Source: Glycine soja (lineage: Eukaryota; Streptophyta; Magnoliopsida; Fabales; Fabaceae). Taken from it: a stretch of DNA of 64,000 nucleotides. Numbering within the stretch: the stretch's first letter is position 1; every line of letters begins with the position of its first letter. The stretch covers positions 35,284,913 through 35,348,912 of the forward strand of contig NC_041018.1 of NCBI RefSeq assembly GCF_004193775.1, read 5' to 3'. Both the position numbers and the translations under genes were made by a program. Shown here one piece after another: positions 1 to 12,275 of this stretch. Under the pieces are notes generated by a model, which was not told the origin of the DNA, searched no databases, and saw nothing but the letters and a program-made list of their open reading frames with translations.

Positions 1-1
1 A

Positions 2-568
2 GCAGATGGTCATCGCAGGAACCATGCGTTTCAGGTAAATGAATGGATCTTGGTCAAGTTGAGGCCTTATCGTCAGACCACAGTAGCCGGAACGGGTCAG
101 TCTAAACTCTCGAGGCGTTTTTATGGGCCCTTCAAGATTGTTGAGAGACTGGGTCCCGTAGCGTACAAGCTGGAACTACCGGAGCATTCTCGCATTCATC
201 CGGTGTTCCATTGTTCACTTTTGAAACCATTTGTGGGCTCAACTGACTCAGTAACAGCATAAACACTTCCTGCAGGAGCGGTGGAAAATCAACCACTCAT
301 GACACCTTTAGCCATTCTGGATCAAAAGATGGTGCCGACAGACCAGGGGCTCACACGCATGGTTCTAGTACAATGGCAAGGCTTGCATCCCGATGAAATG
401 TCGTGGGAAGAGTGGGAAGGTCTCAAGGAACGACATCACCTTGAGGACAAGGTGCTATTTGAAGACCACGGGAATGTTACAAATAGCAACTCAGAATTTT
501 AGGATACGAGGCCCAAAAGAAGGAGCAACATTCCTGGGCACTTGAAGGACTATGAGCTGCAAGCTTAA
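2..568 (+). pseudogene. Ty3/gypsy polyprotein C-terminus (integrase end plus chromodomain), broken
   Basis: One reading frame from base 2 encodes the C-terminal part of a retrotransposon polyprotein. It contains VNEWILVKLRPYRQ, then the GPF-KIVERLGPVAYKLELP segment typical of the integrase GPY/F module, then IHPVFHCSLLKPF. After a stop (TAA, 260-262) the same frame continues with PLAILDQKMV and VLVQWQGLHPDEMSWEEWE, which matches the aromatic/acidic pattern of the chromodomain that steers integration of chromoviruses. A second stop (TAG, 500-502) is followed in frame by KRRSNIPGHLKDYELQA and the natural-looking end at 566-568. So there are two nonsense changes and no frameshift in the visible part. 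Product role is established for the family; loss of function is inferred from the stops. Confidence 0.85.
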
Positions 569-635
569 CAGACCCTCGTGGAGGTACAGCAGCAAGAAGA
601 ACGTGGAAAATCATTCTAGAAGCTAGGGGTGGTGA

Positions 636-831
636 TGTAAGCATACTATAGGCTGTTAGGATTGTTAGTTAGCTGTTACGTAACTAACTACATGTATAAA
701 AGCCATGCACGAACCCGTGAAAGGGATTATGGAAATAATATTCTCATTCTGCGCTTAGATTTTCCTTCCTTCTCTCTCTCTTCCCCTTTCTCTCTTAGAA
801 TATTCAGTCACGAGGAAAGCTACCTCTAACA
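636..831 (+). repeat. 3' LTR of the chromovirus
   Basis: This segment follows the purine-rich tract directly and begins TGTAAGCATAC; 633 (TGATGT) is an alternative start. It ends CTCTAACA at 831, giving TG...CA ends. It contains a TATA box (TATAAAA, 695-701) and a pyrimidine-rich block (about 764-797), as in many plant LTR promoters. Length is about 196 bp. Confidence 0.75.
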
Positions 832-1899
832 GATAATCTCAAATCATATAATAACGTTTCCAAAATTAGATGTTACTACCTCTCTTTTTTATCGACAAAT
901 GTTAGTTAGATAGTTTTGTTAGAAATGTCAGTTGGAGAAGTTCAATTCTGCAACCTCTTCACCATCCTCCAACCACTGAGTCAACCTTATATCTCCAACA
1001 TGTCACTACCTCTTAAAGTGCTTCTATCACTTCCATCACTTTCATTTTCATTATAATTGTTCTTATTTGAAACATAGTAGACAGGATCTCTCATTTACTT
1101 TATGCCTAGGAAGGCCTTCCAATTGTTCTACTATATCTTGATCCATAAGCAAACCCTGATCAATATTTGATGAGTCATATTTCACAAGCTTTTCTATTGA
1201 TTTGTCATATCTTCCTCTGTTGTTAGATCATCTGTGCCAACTTAGAATTCTCATGCTGACCAACATTTGATGTTCCTAGTTCAGATGGCTCATATGCAGT
1301 ATTACTACCATAATCTGATGGAACTGCCAGCAACCAATGATAAGCTTCAATGAACAGGCAATTGCACTGAATATGATCTGTCATTGGAATGCTGAGAAGT
1401 GATTTAGTAAGGTATAATAATAGAATGACAATTTTTGGCAAAGCCAAGAACAAAATGACCATAAAGCAGACAAAACTGACATGTTAAAAGCAAGGTACAA
1501 TAATCACCACATATATACTAAAAGCAGCTTCCAGTTCAAGGAATGATGCCAATAAAGCACAGCTTGATATTTCAATGTCAAGACTACAATTTGGTGATGC
1601 TCATAATAAAATAAAATAAAATAACTACAATTTGGTGATCCACTCCTCCAAAGCACATCTTCTCTGTGGCAAAAGTAAACGTGTTAACTATATCTATGGA
1701 TATACTCGTTCAACTCTTGCATTCACAATTTTGCACCATTGTACGGGGGTTCAATTGAATTTCATAAATTTTAAGCATGGCCACCAAAAATTGGGTGGAG
1801 CTACCTGTCCAATTGTGCACAGTTGTGTAGATAGTGTTACTCTTAAAAATAAAATTCAACTGTATATTTTACCGAGTACACTTAGTAATTGGGCCTAGA
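832..1899. other. AT-rich intergenic sequence, no gene seen
   Basis: The short ORFs here have no recognisable motif and no flanking gene signals. There is a low-complexity AATAA run near 1606-1622. I see no RNA gene. Confidence 0.5.
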
Positions 1900-2095
1900 T
1901 GTTAGAGGCCAGGTCCAGTCATTAGTGGAAATGTCATGGCCCAAACCCAAGAAAGGAAGTGGAGGCCAACACGTATAAAAGGGGCTCGAGCGGGATGAAG
2001 AAATTCCGAAGCTTATTACCACCAAGAACCACCGTTCAAACCACCGCTGTCCGCCACTAGAACTCGTGTTTGACTCTCTCCTCCGATCACTAACA
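1900..2095 (+). repeat. Candidate solo LTR
   Basis: A 196-bp block begins TGTTAGAGGCC and ends CACTAACA, so it has inverted TGTTAG/CTAACA ends. It holds a TATA box (GTATAAAAGGGG, from 1973) about 110 bp before its end and is richer in G+C than its flanks. No internal retrotransposon region lies on either side, hence a solo LTR. The flanking five bases (CTAGA and CAAAA) do not match, so either the ends are slightly off or the target duplication has decayed. Confidence 0.45.
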
Positions 2096-4560
2096 CAAAA
2101 ATATATAATTCAATTGGTCAACTTTCTTTATGAAAAACAGAAAATTAAGAAGTCTGTTACATGAATATTTAGAGAAAAATTATTAAATAAAACATGCTAT
2201 TATGGCAAGTGTTTTAAGAACTTGCTTGGTCTGGTGTACATAGCAACTGAATACTATGATGATCATTTAGATATCTAGAATAAGTATGAAATTTTGATTA
2301 CTGTTGATCACATGTACCTAATAATTAAGAACCAGTGTAGATTAAGAGTTGTTTTAAAATAATTATTACTAAATTCATGAATTGAGAACTTCCATTATGA
2401 GATTGGAGAAACTCAAGCTGTCTAAAGTGACCATAGCACACGTTAATATCAGGACAAAACCTGTAGTACGAATTCTTAGGTGTTATTTATATTCTTGAAT
2501 AAGACTCTCATTTACTAACGGAAGTTAGGTTTAGTTAAAAATGTTAGTATTAATCGTGAAAATTTTACTTATTTTTGAAAAAGGATGTATTATTATAATT
2601 GAATAATTTTTATTAAATGATTTCATTAATAAATAAATATTTAAAAATGAGACATATAATTCATTTTTTATTATAAGTTATTTTTAATCAAACAAGCAAT
2701 TTTATAATTTTTAATTTATCAGATAATTGTATAATACTTAATAAATATAATGATAGTAATTTTGATAAAAATATTCATAGATAATTATAATTGTATCATA
2801 CAATGATTTGTATTATAGTTTCTAAGTAAATTTTATAATGGTGTTTTTGATTTAAAAGTTTATCTCAATAATTATTAAATTTTGATATTAATTATAACAA
2901 TAAATGGAAGTAGAGATTGAAAAAATAAAGGTTTCAAGAAAAAACTAGATATTGAAAAAAGTGAAAGGATTTAGAAACATCCACTGAAATAAAGAAACTT
3001 GAATTCATAAAAAATGGGAATAAATACATACGCAATAACCTTTTAAACTAGTAATCAATTTTGATGTGTATTATAGTGGGTGTTTGAGAAATTAAGTGAT
3101 AATAATTTAATCCATCAAAAACTAAAAACTGATGGTCAAAGGTCTTGTTTGTAAACCTCTAACACTAACAGTTGAATTTTATGATTTCGATAGTATACAA
3201 AAATATTTTTAAATACATAGATTTAACGTTATTTAATGACTACTTATAACTTCTTTCATATCTGCTTTACTTGATATTTCAAATTTTGAAATGATTTTAC
3301 TTTTAAATACTTTTCAACCCCACATGTCTCAAATAGTAGTCAAAAATATTAATTTTTATCAAAATAAATTTTTTCGGTGACGCATTCAATTTCTCAAATT
3401 TTAATTCATATATTGATTACTTTTAAATGCAGTCTTCTTTTTTCTTTTGAGACAAATTCATCAAAATTATATAAGTTGCATATCTTAAATAAATTCTACA
3501 TAACAAAGATAATAATTAATTTCTCACAATATGCCGAAATAAGATTTAAATCTATGGTGAAGATGTGTATACATTTACAGCATGTTTAGTTATAATACAC
3601 GTCATTTCAGATTCACCTTCAACTTAATGCTTCATACAGTAGCTTTTGCGTAAATGCACAATTGGACGTGAAAAAATGGAGATATCCACATATTTAATGT
3701 GCAAGCAAACACCCACACTTAGTGCCAAATTGTCCTTTAAATAAGATTGACTCTAAAAAAAAAGGAGATACGTGAAAAAAAATCAGAGGTTCATTTCAAT
3801 TATATATATAATTCTTTAATGAAAAAAATTATCAGATGAATTACAAAAATGAGATTCTAAGTGTAATTAGAGAACGCTGCATGTAGTAGTGTATCTACTC
3901 TGTAGTCTTTTTATTGTAATACTCACAAAATGACACTTTAGAATTGGTGTCAACTAAAGGTAACAGATACATAGAAATGCATACATATTTAAGGGTGTCT
4001 TTTGTAAAATTACGAAGGGTTTCTTAGATTATCAATTATAAGAAATCAACAGAATCTTAAAGTTTATGATTCTCATAAATAATAAATAAATAAATAATGC
4101 GTATCTTTCTCCATAAGAAGACTTCTCTTCGGTGTACTTTGATTTTCTTGGAAGATGAAAGAAACAAAATTTTACTCCCTTGACTATTCTTTCTATCTCT
4201 CTACGTTTGTGGTAACTATAGATTAGAGATAGCACTTTTCTGTCAGGAAGGAAAACTTATTTCACGTTAGTGTGTATTAACCTCTTTTATAATCATTACT
4301 CCCATCAAATAGCAGTTACCTCTAAAAATTTCTCTTATTTAACTCAATAACAATTTAATCTTTAATTATTAATTATTTGTTTATTAGTCCCTACATAAGT
4401 CACATGTCTCTCACATGAGACATTAATTCTGACATTTTTTATTTGGTAAAAAGATAAAACAGACAGAACAACACTAGACAAGTAACTGAGCCATAGGATA
4501 ATTTTTTGTACTGTACGTTATTTGGGTGATCGATGCAAGTAATTTGTATTATATCTTGTT
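2096..4560. other. AT-rich intergenic sequence, no gene seen
   Basis: Very AT-rich with many homopolymer runs and no coding signal on either strand. I see no tRNA, rRNA or confident transposon ends. Confidence 0.5.
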
Positions 4561-5640
4561 TGAAGTGTTTATGTACTGAATAAAATAATGTAAATTTTAT
4601 TATCAAACCCTAGGTGTATTACTACACCTTGACAACGCAACAAAGAAGAGGCACCACAGAGGAGGTACAACCCCTGACGCCACCGAGCGCATGGCCTGGT
4701 GGCACGAGACCGCCACATGTTCATGGCGATAGCAGCGGCGGCATAGCGGTGTGATGCAGCCTCGCCGAAATTGGCCAAAAGAAAAAAAAACATAACAAGA
4801 AGGAGAAAAATGACAATAAGAACATTTGAATAAATTAACAATGAAAATAAAGAAATAATGAACAAAAAAAAATAATAGTAGTTCATACGGCCTCACTAGT
4901 AGTCAAGGTATGACATTTGGAGAGGGAGATTTAGACAATGAGATAAATGTGAAAAAAATGTGTGCGATAATGAAAAATCAAAAAATAGAAATAGATAATA
5001 TTATATTTTTACTTTTGTTAGATATGAGACAAAAGATTGTACGAGTTTAGGAAATTATAAATTTTTGAATATTTATCCAATTTATTATTTTTTATTTTGT
5101 ATTATTTCTCGATCATTTTTAAATGAAATTTTAGACAAATATTTTTATGTTGTTCAATTTCTTATGGTGTAGCGAATTAAACGCACCCTAAGTATTAACT
5201 TGGGAAACTGTGAGTGCAGCGGGTGTGTGTACGAGTGTTTCCCTCACACGTGTCTGAGGAAAAAGGAAACATACAGAGAGGTTGTTCTGGTTTTGTTGAA
5301 TCCACCATCCCGTGTTTCTTGATTATGCTGCGTTGTGTTTTGTTGTGTTGCGAAACAGAACACTGAATTCTGAACACCCAACGTAAGTGTCGTTTTGCGT
5401 TGCACTGGGGTTCATAGCCAGCGAGGAAGAAAGAAACCACAAGCAGAACCGTTTCGATTCCGAATACAAACAAGTACTGGCACTCGATCGGATTATGTTT
5501 CGATGAGTGGAATGCATCGAGGAACTGCAATATCAAGGTTTCTGTGGTGTGTATGTAACTGCATCGTGACAGCGCAATGCATCGCCACTGCAGCAATTGT
5601 AGCCAATAAAGGACAATTTTTTGTTAGTTAAAAAAACAAT
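4561..5640. other. Two G+C-richer patches of unknown nature
   Basis: Two patches (about 4610-4770 and 5190-5625) stand out from the AT-rich surroundings. The second contains open stretches on both strands and a donor-like AACGTAAGT near 5380, but I recognise no protein family, and the codon pattern is not convincing. They could be remnants of a gene, of a captured gene fragment or of an unrecognised transposon. Confidence 0.3.
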
Positions 5641-6477
5641 TATCCACAATTTTTTAACCATAATATCGGTGTGGAATATGTATTAATTTTATTGATGATT
5701 AATTTTTGTCAAATTTATTAGTGAAACTTTTTTTTTTATTCATGTTTTTTTATTCAAAAGGCTCAAACACTTTACTTGATAGGACTGACTCTAGTACTAC
5801 TAACTTATTAGTCAATAAAGAATAATTTGAAAACACTCACAAAAATTGTGATGGATTTGAGCATATTAAAATGAAATTTTAAGTAATTTTATTGAACATA
5901 TAAACTAATGATAATTTAATATCAAGAAAGAATAAATTTTTTTATTTCCTAAATGTATAAGAAGTTGGACAATGATATTTTACGTACAACTTAAATGATA
6001 AATTAATTCTTAAATTTAAGAATTTGATATCAAATTGAACCTTAAAAAATTTAAGTTAATGTCAAATTTTATTTTAAACATTCTAATTTATTAATAAAAT
6101 GATCTTACGAAATTAATAATGTGACATAATTATACATTTACACATATAAAGACTTAATCAAAATTTTCATTCTTTCAAAAAGACTAAAGGGATTTAGACA
6201 TTAAGAAAGAAAATAATTATTTACTTTTATTTTATTGTTTGAATTACTTAATTTATCTATAATCAACAATAATATAAATTTTTTTGACAACTCAATAATA
6301 ATATAAGTATTATAATTATTTTCCGTCTCTATATCTTTTAGACTATTTATCTCTCTTTTTTTTTTGTGGACTAAATTGATATTATATAAACTACACTACT
6401 ACTATATTTTAATAGCATACAAAAATAAACTACCCTACATGGCCATGAGCCATTTTGGTATTAATGTCTTTTATTTA

Positions 6478-6773
6478 TTTTAGGTTTAATTATCCTTTAT
6501 ATCTTTATAGTTGCAATAATTTTTTTTAGTTACTATAATTTAAAACAACATTTTGGTGTGGTAGTTGTAATTTTCTTACTTCTTTTTGTCCATCCTATCT
6601 TAAATCTTAAATCGTCTAACATTATTACATCTAAACAGTTTTAGACAACAAGGATAAAAAAGATTAAAAAAATTTAAGTATAAATAACCAAAATATTATG
6701 TTTTAAAATATAGAGACAAAAAAAAAATTATTACTATAAAAACCAAAAGAATAATTAAATGTTAGTTTAAACA
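6478..6773. repeat. Foldback MITE-like inverted repeat
   Basis: The left arm (from TTAGGTTTAATTAT, 6480) is complementary to the right arm (read on the minus strand from about 6773: AACATTTAATTATTCTTTTGG). The similarity extends over roughly 100 bp per arm, including the ATAATTTTTTTT and TTTTAAAACA blocks. Such imperfect foldbacks of about 300 bp are common in legume genomes. No clear target duplication was found. Confidence 0.5.
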
Positions 6774-6774
6774 A

Positions 6775-7640
6775 TTTTTTGGTACCTATAAAATAAGAAT
6801 ATTTTGGTTTTAGTTCCTAAGATTCTTTAGGAAATTTTTATTAGCTAATGATCTAATGTTTCATTGGTCACATCATTAAAAATTGTTGACTCAACATTAA
6901 AGTCATCCTTGATAGGTACTTTTATTTTTTTAAAAAAATTGTCAAATACCAAAATAAATAAATAAAATAAAGGTGAGATATCAAAACCAAAATGTCCTTA
7001 TTCAATAAGTAAGAAAACTTATTTAAGTCTAAAACAAATTATCATCATCATTCCACCACACAAATTTTCGCTCCCTTCTTTTTACTCTCGTCATCTTTGC
7101 TAGCTAATCCTAGCTTTTTACTCTTGTAGTTTGTGCAAGAGATAATCATATATATACATATTAGATGCCCTCTCCACGGAATTTGTAAAAAGAATTTTTA
7201 TTCAAAGTGCATTGTTCTTTTATCGTAATAAACCTACAATGAATTATCATATGATATGCACCCTAACTCATCTTACTTAATGTTTCTCCTATGTTGTATT
7301 TATTCATTCCAATTCATGCAAATATCTATACTCTTTGATGTCCAATTTGTCTCCCTTTGCTTCCACCTCGAAGATGCTCTTTGCGATGTCATTTCTGACT
7401 TTTGATACCTAATCTTCTTTTTGTATTTTGATACTGATAATTTTTTTTAATATTTTTAAAAAAAGTGTTTGTGGTAAAAATAACTTGATTGTTGAGTTAA
7501 CAATTTTTAAGTAACGTGAATTTAATTACGTGACACTTTATTAGTCATATTATCGGCCAACAAAAATTCTCTAATGACATGTATCTATTTCAAAATTAAA
7601 AATTTGCTAGGTAACAAAAAAATAAAATAAAGCTTAGATA
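6775..7640. repeat. Pair of inverted, diverged MITE-like copies
   Basis: About 200 bp at 6779-6980 (TTTTTTGGTACC ... AAAAATTGTTGACTCAACA) resembles the reverse complement of about 7440-7640 (TTTTTTGTTACC ... AAAAATTGTTAACTCAACA). The two copies point towards each other across about 450 bp of AT-rich DNA. Either two related MITEs inserted in opposite orientation or one larger foldback element is present. Confidence 0.4.
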
Positions 7641-8929
7641 AAAAAAAAACACACACACACACGCACACCTTATTTTATAGATATTAAAAAGCTATTTAAG
7701 CCTCAAGTCTTAATTTTATCTTTTTAAGTTTTAACACCCTTATGTAATTGAACACCATAACCAACTCACTTTCCCATCTTCAATTTAAATTTCATTTTCT
7801 CTCTAAATCGCCCATTAAAACTATATATTTACTACTTTCTCTTATAAATTATCATCTCAACTTAACAATCTTAAAATTAAAAAATATAAGTTGTTAAAAT
7901 TAAATTTTAACATTTTCCCCCAGGTACATATATACAAAGGGGATTTATATATTTTTTTTGTCCTATTTAATTCTTATAACTATCTCTGTATATAAACCAT
8001 TATTGTCCTCCTCCGATCTTAATTTTTATTTAGTTTGTGTTCTCTTTCTTACTCTACTTCTCTGTTAATTACATTTCCTAAATCTTTCACACTCTCTAAT
8101 TAATTGCACTTCGCAAAACACCCACAATTATTTAATCTCCATTATTTTTCTATTTTATTTTATTTTAATTTGAAACAATAAAGGCACAATTTGCCTCTTT
8201 TTCTTAGTAATGAATAAATTTCATTTCATTGCTAATTCTAATCTGACAAAGTTAATTTAATTAATAATTGGAAAAATGTAATTACTATATTCGAATAACT
8301 ATAAATAAAGTTATAGATAAAAAAAATGAGAACTAAAGATGTAATGAAGATTATTGATTATTATTTATTTATTTACTGCAATTGATTATTATTTTTATTT
8401 TCTCAAAAACGGCCTTCATATATTTTGGTCCTTGAGGTGTCAAAGGGATTAACATGACTATTAGGATTAGCTCACTAAAATTTACTTAAAGAGTGAGTTA
8501 ACTCTTCTCTTTTTAGTGAATGAAAAATACAATATCAATCCAATTCAATCCATAAAAAGTAGGCTAGTTAAGTGAGTTTATTTATGAGCTGATCATGAAT
8601 TAATTTTTTAAATTTAGCTGAAAAAGTAAATAAAAAATTAATAATAAAAAACTAATATTTGCCAAAAAAAATTAAAAAAGGCAAAATTATAAGCAAATAT
8701 AGAAAATGAAAACTATAAATACAAAAAAAATAAAAAAAACATATTAATTTATAATAAAAAAACTCAAAAAATAAGAAAATAACATAAAAATAAAAATATC
8801 AAGAAAATTCATAACAAAACAAGGAAAGTAAACATTTTTTTAAAAGAAAAAATGAGTTGGCATAAATTGACCCGACTCATCTGAGTTGGCTAACATCAAT
8901 TGACCCGTGTAAAACAGTAAGGATAAGGG

Positions 8930-10040
8930 AAGGCATTGGATTAGGATTTTAAAAAAAAAATTTAAATATAAAAAAGTTTTGTGAATTTTAAAGATTATGT
9001 AAAAATATTATGATTTATCAATTTTTTACAAGACTTTTATGATAATTTAAATTTTAATGAAAATATATCATAAGAATTTAAATTATTTTGAAAGAACTTT
9101 ATAAATTCATAAGATTTGAAATGATTCTCTGAATTTTTAAAAACACATTCAAAATTAGAAGAGTGAGTGAAAGAAATAATAAAAAATGATAAGGTTAGAA
9201 TGAAAAAAGTAAAACCAATATAGTTTTTTTAATCTTTTAATAGCTAAATTAATTCTAGTTTTATATCCTACGCTTCTTGCAATAGCATATTTCTATTCTC
9301 ACTTTTGAATGTAAACAATAAATTTACATGTATTTTTTTTTAATTATTATAATTATTTTATAATAAATCCAATAACATGCTTAAATGAAGTGCAATAATA
9401 AGCATATATAAGAGTGGTGAGGATCGAAAATTTGTAGGAGGATTACTAAGTTATGACAAAATTAAAAGTGACAGTTACAAAAATATTGCATAGGTGATGA
9501 GCATTACCACTTTAAGGAAAACATGATTAGTCTTAACACATGAGATAAACATTAATTTAATTTAGAAAAAAAAAGGAAAAGTGCAAAGAGAAAGAATATA
9601 TTTGATATTTTTTATTCCCAAAGAATTGAAGAAACATATATAATACATGCATCTTGAAAACAATAAAGAGAGAAAAAAATACATATGATGAGAGAAAAGA
9701 AAGTTTGATAACTAATAAAAAAGAAAAGAGAAGAGTCAAGGGTTTGGATGAAATTGTTTGATAAATGTTTTACATTAAAAAAGTCTGATAAAATCCATCG
9801 AAATGTTTCTTAAAAAATAATTCATCGAAATTTTTATATTTTAAAATACCAAAATACTTTTTGTAAGTTATAAAAAATCTTAATTGATCAATATCATTGA
9901 ATTTTGTTGCTCTCTTCAAAAAAATCTTAAAAATCTTAATTGAATATAACAAAACTTATTTATATCATCTAAAAATCTTAATTAAATATCACAAAATTCT
10001 TTAAAAAAATCTTTTGAAATTTTAATCCAATACACCCGTA
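8930..10040. repeat. Inverted MITE-like termini (GCATTGGATTAGGATTTTAAAA type)
   Basis: The segment starting near 8932 (GGCATTGGATTAGGATTTTA) is matched on the minus strand from about 10,038 (GGGTGTATTGGATTAAAATT). Both are followed by similar AT-rich sequence. This could be one element of about 1.1 kb or two separate copies in opposite orientation. Confidence 0.35.
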
Positions 10041-11117
10041 AGTCAATATTTCTATAGCTGGTTTAACCCATGAGTTGAGTTCATCTACCCATGCATGGCA
10101 TAAAACATACTTTGACACAAAACTGCTTCTTTGTCTGTTTTTGTGATTCGGGATCTTATATACTGACAGATGCTCTATTTATTTATTGGTAAATTAATTT
10201 CAAGAATTTTTATATGTAAGTTCATGTAAAAATGATAACAATTTATTCACACAAAAAATGATAACAATTTTAAATAAAAAAATGTTTTTTAAAGACGCAA
10301 AAGTATGTTTTTATAATGTACTCCATATATCTGGTGACAATAAATTGACGGACAGTCTTATATGTAATTAATGCTTTAGAACTTGGTCTAATTCTTTTTA
10401 TAACACTTTTTTTGAATAGTTTTTTATTTTTTTCCACGTACATAAATAAGTGTGTGAAAATTTGTGTGTTCACATTTTTATTATGTTATTGCATAAAAAA
10501 TTAATATACTATGATAATTTTTAATTACAATTTCTAAATTTTGTTCAATGAGTGACACATTCAATATAAAAAAATTAAAAACAGACTAGATAGTACAACT
10601 ATCTAAAAAAAATAATTAATTGTCATATGAAAACCATAATAATCTTGATTTTGAAAAAATATTCTTTCTCCCGCTGTTTTGTTTTCATAAATTGTCTTTT
10701 TGTTGACAATGTTTTCCAAATATATATCTCATGAAAGGGCCTATTAAATTAGTAATAAAAAGATGTGTAATAATAAGTTGGAGTAAAAAAAAAAAAAAAC
10801 CCTGAGGATAAACGTTCATTACTTGGGACTTCAATTTCTCGTCTTGGAATAATTATACCATACAAATAGTTGGATAAATTAAAATGAAAGAAAAAATATA
10901 AATGAAATAGTGGAGAGTAATTAGTGGGTGCTTGACTGGTTTTGGTTAGTGAACCCATTTTAATATGTATAAATAATATCATGAAACTAATTAATTGGGA
11001 TAGAAGTGAGAGGCAAAATAAACTCACAAAATAATTCCAATAAAACAGAGATTAAAGAGGATAAAATGATATAAAAATATGGAGATAAAGTTGTATCCCT
11101 TTTAAATATTGATATAG

Positions 11118-11170
11118 ATTATTATTATTATTATTATTATTACTATTATTATTATTATTATTATTATTAT
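11118..11170. repeat. (ATT)n microsatellite
   Basis: Uninterrupted trinucleotide repeat apart from one ACT interruption. Likely length-polymorphic. Confidence 0.95.
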
Positions 11171-11525
11171 AATATAACAAACGTTTATATTGTAAAATTA
11201 AAATTTATAATAAATAAATATTTTTTAAATATATAAATTATATTATAATTAAAAAAATTATAATAAATAAATAAATACTTTTGAAGATATAAATTATATT
11301 TTAGATTTATCATAAAAAATTATATTATTTTAGTTTAATAATAATTTCTTTTATAAAAAAATGTTGAAGTAAAATTTAAAGATAAAGATGAGAAGGATGG
11401 GTTGAAGAAAAAGTTAAGAAAAAAAAGAGCTTAAAACGTTGTTGTTGAAGATTACTAACATTCTTGCTTGAGAATAGTTTCTAAAAACACCATCATTCGA
11501 GAAAATTATTAATAGAGATATGATA

Positions 11526-11527
<2 letters not shown>

Positions 11528-11589
<62 letters not shown>

Positions 11590-11600
11590 GGGGGGGGGGG
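11528..11600. repeat. (TA)n microsatellite followed by a G11 run
   Basis: About 60 bp of pure AT dinucleotides ends at 11,587, followed by CT and then eleven G (11,590-11,600). The junction of a long self-complementary AT run with a homopurine run is a likely place for replication slippage and assembly error. Confidence 0.95.
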
Positions 11601-12201
11601 AGGTAGAATTATTCATATAAAAATGCTTGGTCATTGTAAAAAATAAAAAAACGATAAATATAGATTATTATTAGATTTTACTTCAATGACAATGATTAAA
11701 AAAATAAATACATACTATCTTTTGAAGAAGTCTGCAGTAATTACTAATTTTTAATCTTAATTATTAAATTAAAAAGATAATGTTATATATCTCGTACAAA
11801 AAGCCTGAGATATAGCATATAAACTTCAAAAGAAGATGGAAGTTGGTTACATGTCACAGTTTTACATTTCTACAGAAACAAACAAAAACAAATTTTTTCA
11901 ATTCTAATATAGCTATTATCATAATATAATTTTTTTCCAAGTGTCAGATACCATGGTATCCCAAATTCATTGGGTCAAAATTAATTCTTTATAATTCGTT
12001 ATTATTATTAGTCCAATGAAGTTTTACATTAAATAAAAATTGAAGACAAATTATTCTACTATATAAATTATTTTTACTCATAAATACAACAAACCCTTAA
12101 TTACACTCCTACGCCAACCTTTGGTTATCATAATATAATTATTTAAATGTACAATGCACCTTACAATTCATAATAATTAATGAATAATTAATATAAAATA
12201 C

Positions 12202-12275
12202 TTTACAACATGAGTGGATGCAATTCCCCATCCATGTATTTACAACATGGGTGGATGCAATTCCCCATCCATCTA
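12202..12275. repeat. 37-bp tandem duplication
   Basis: Two adjacent 37-bp copies (12,202-12,238 and 12,239-12,275) differ at about two positions and share GTGGATGCAATTCCCC. On the minus strand they fall in a short open frame of no recognised family. Confidence 0.85.

Larger units (their letters stand above)
1..831 (+). mobile_element. 3' end of a Ty3/gypsy chromovirus-type LTR retrotransposon
   Basis: This is the downstream end of an LTR retrotransposon whose 5' part lies outside the window. The order seen is: end of the integrase with a GPY/F-type module, a chromodomain-like segment, a purine-rich tract (about 621-635, including AGGGGTGGTGA) and a short LTR ending in CTAACA. The integrase-chromodomain order and the short LTR fit the small chromoviruses (Reina-like). 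Clade assignment is inference. Two in-frame stops in the coding part show that this copy is not functional. The target duplication cannot be checked because the 5' end is missing. Confidence 0.85.

Noticed and set aside
1223..1462. 79-residue minus-strand ORF
   Set aside because: Short, AT-rich, no recognisable domain and no neighbours of the same gene.
4569..4896. Two overlapping minus-strand ORFs starting with Phe/Leu/Ile-rich sequence
   Set aside because: The hydrophobic part is translation of AT-rich low-complexity DNA, not a credible membrane protein.
5195..5596. 133-residue minus-strand ORF
   Set aside because: No motif, both strands open over the same bases, no start or splice context that convinces.
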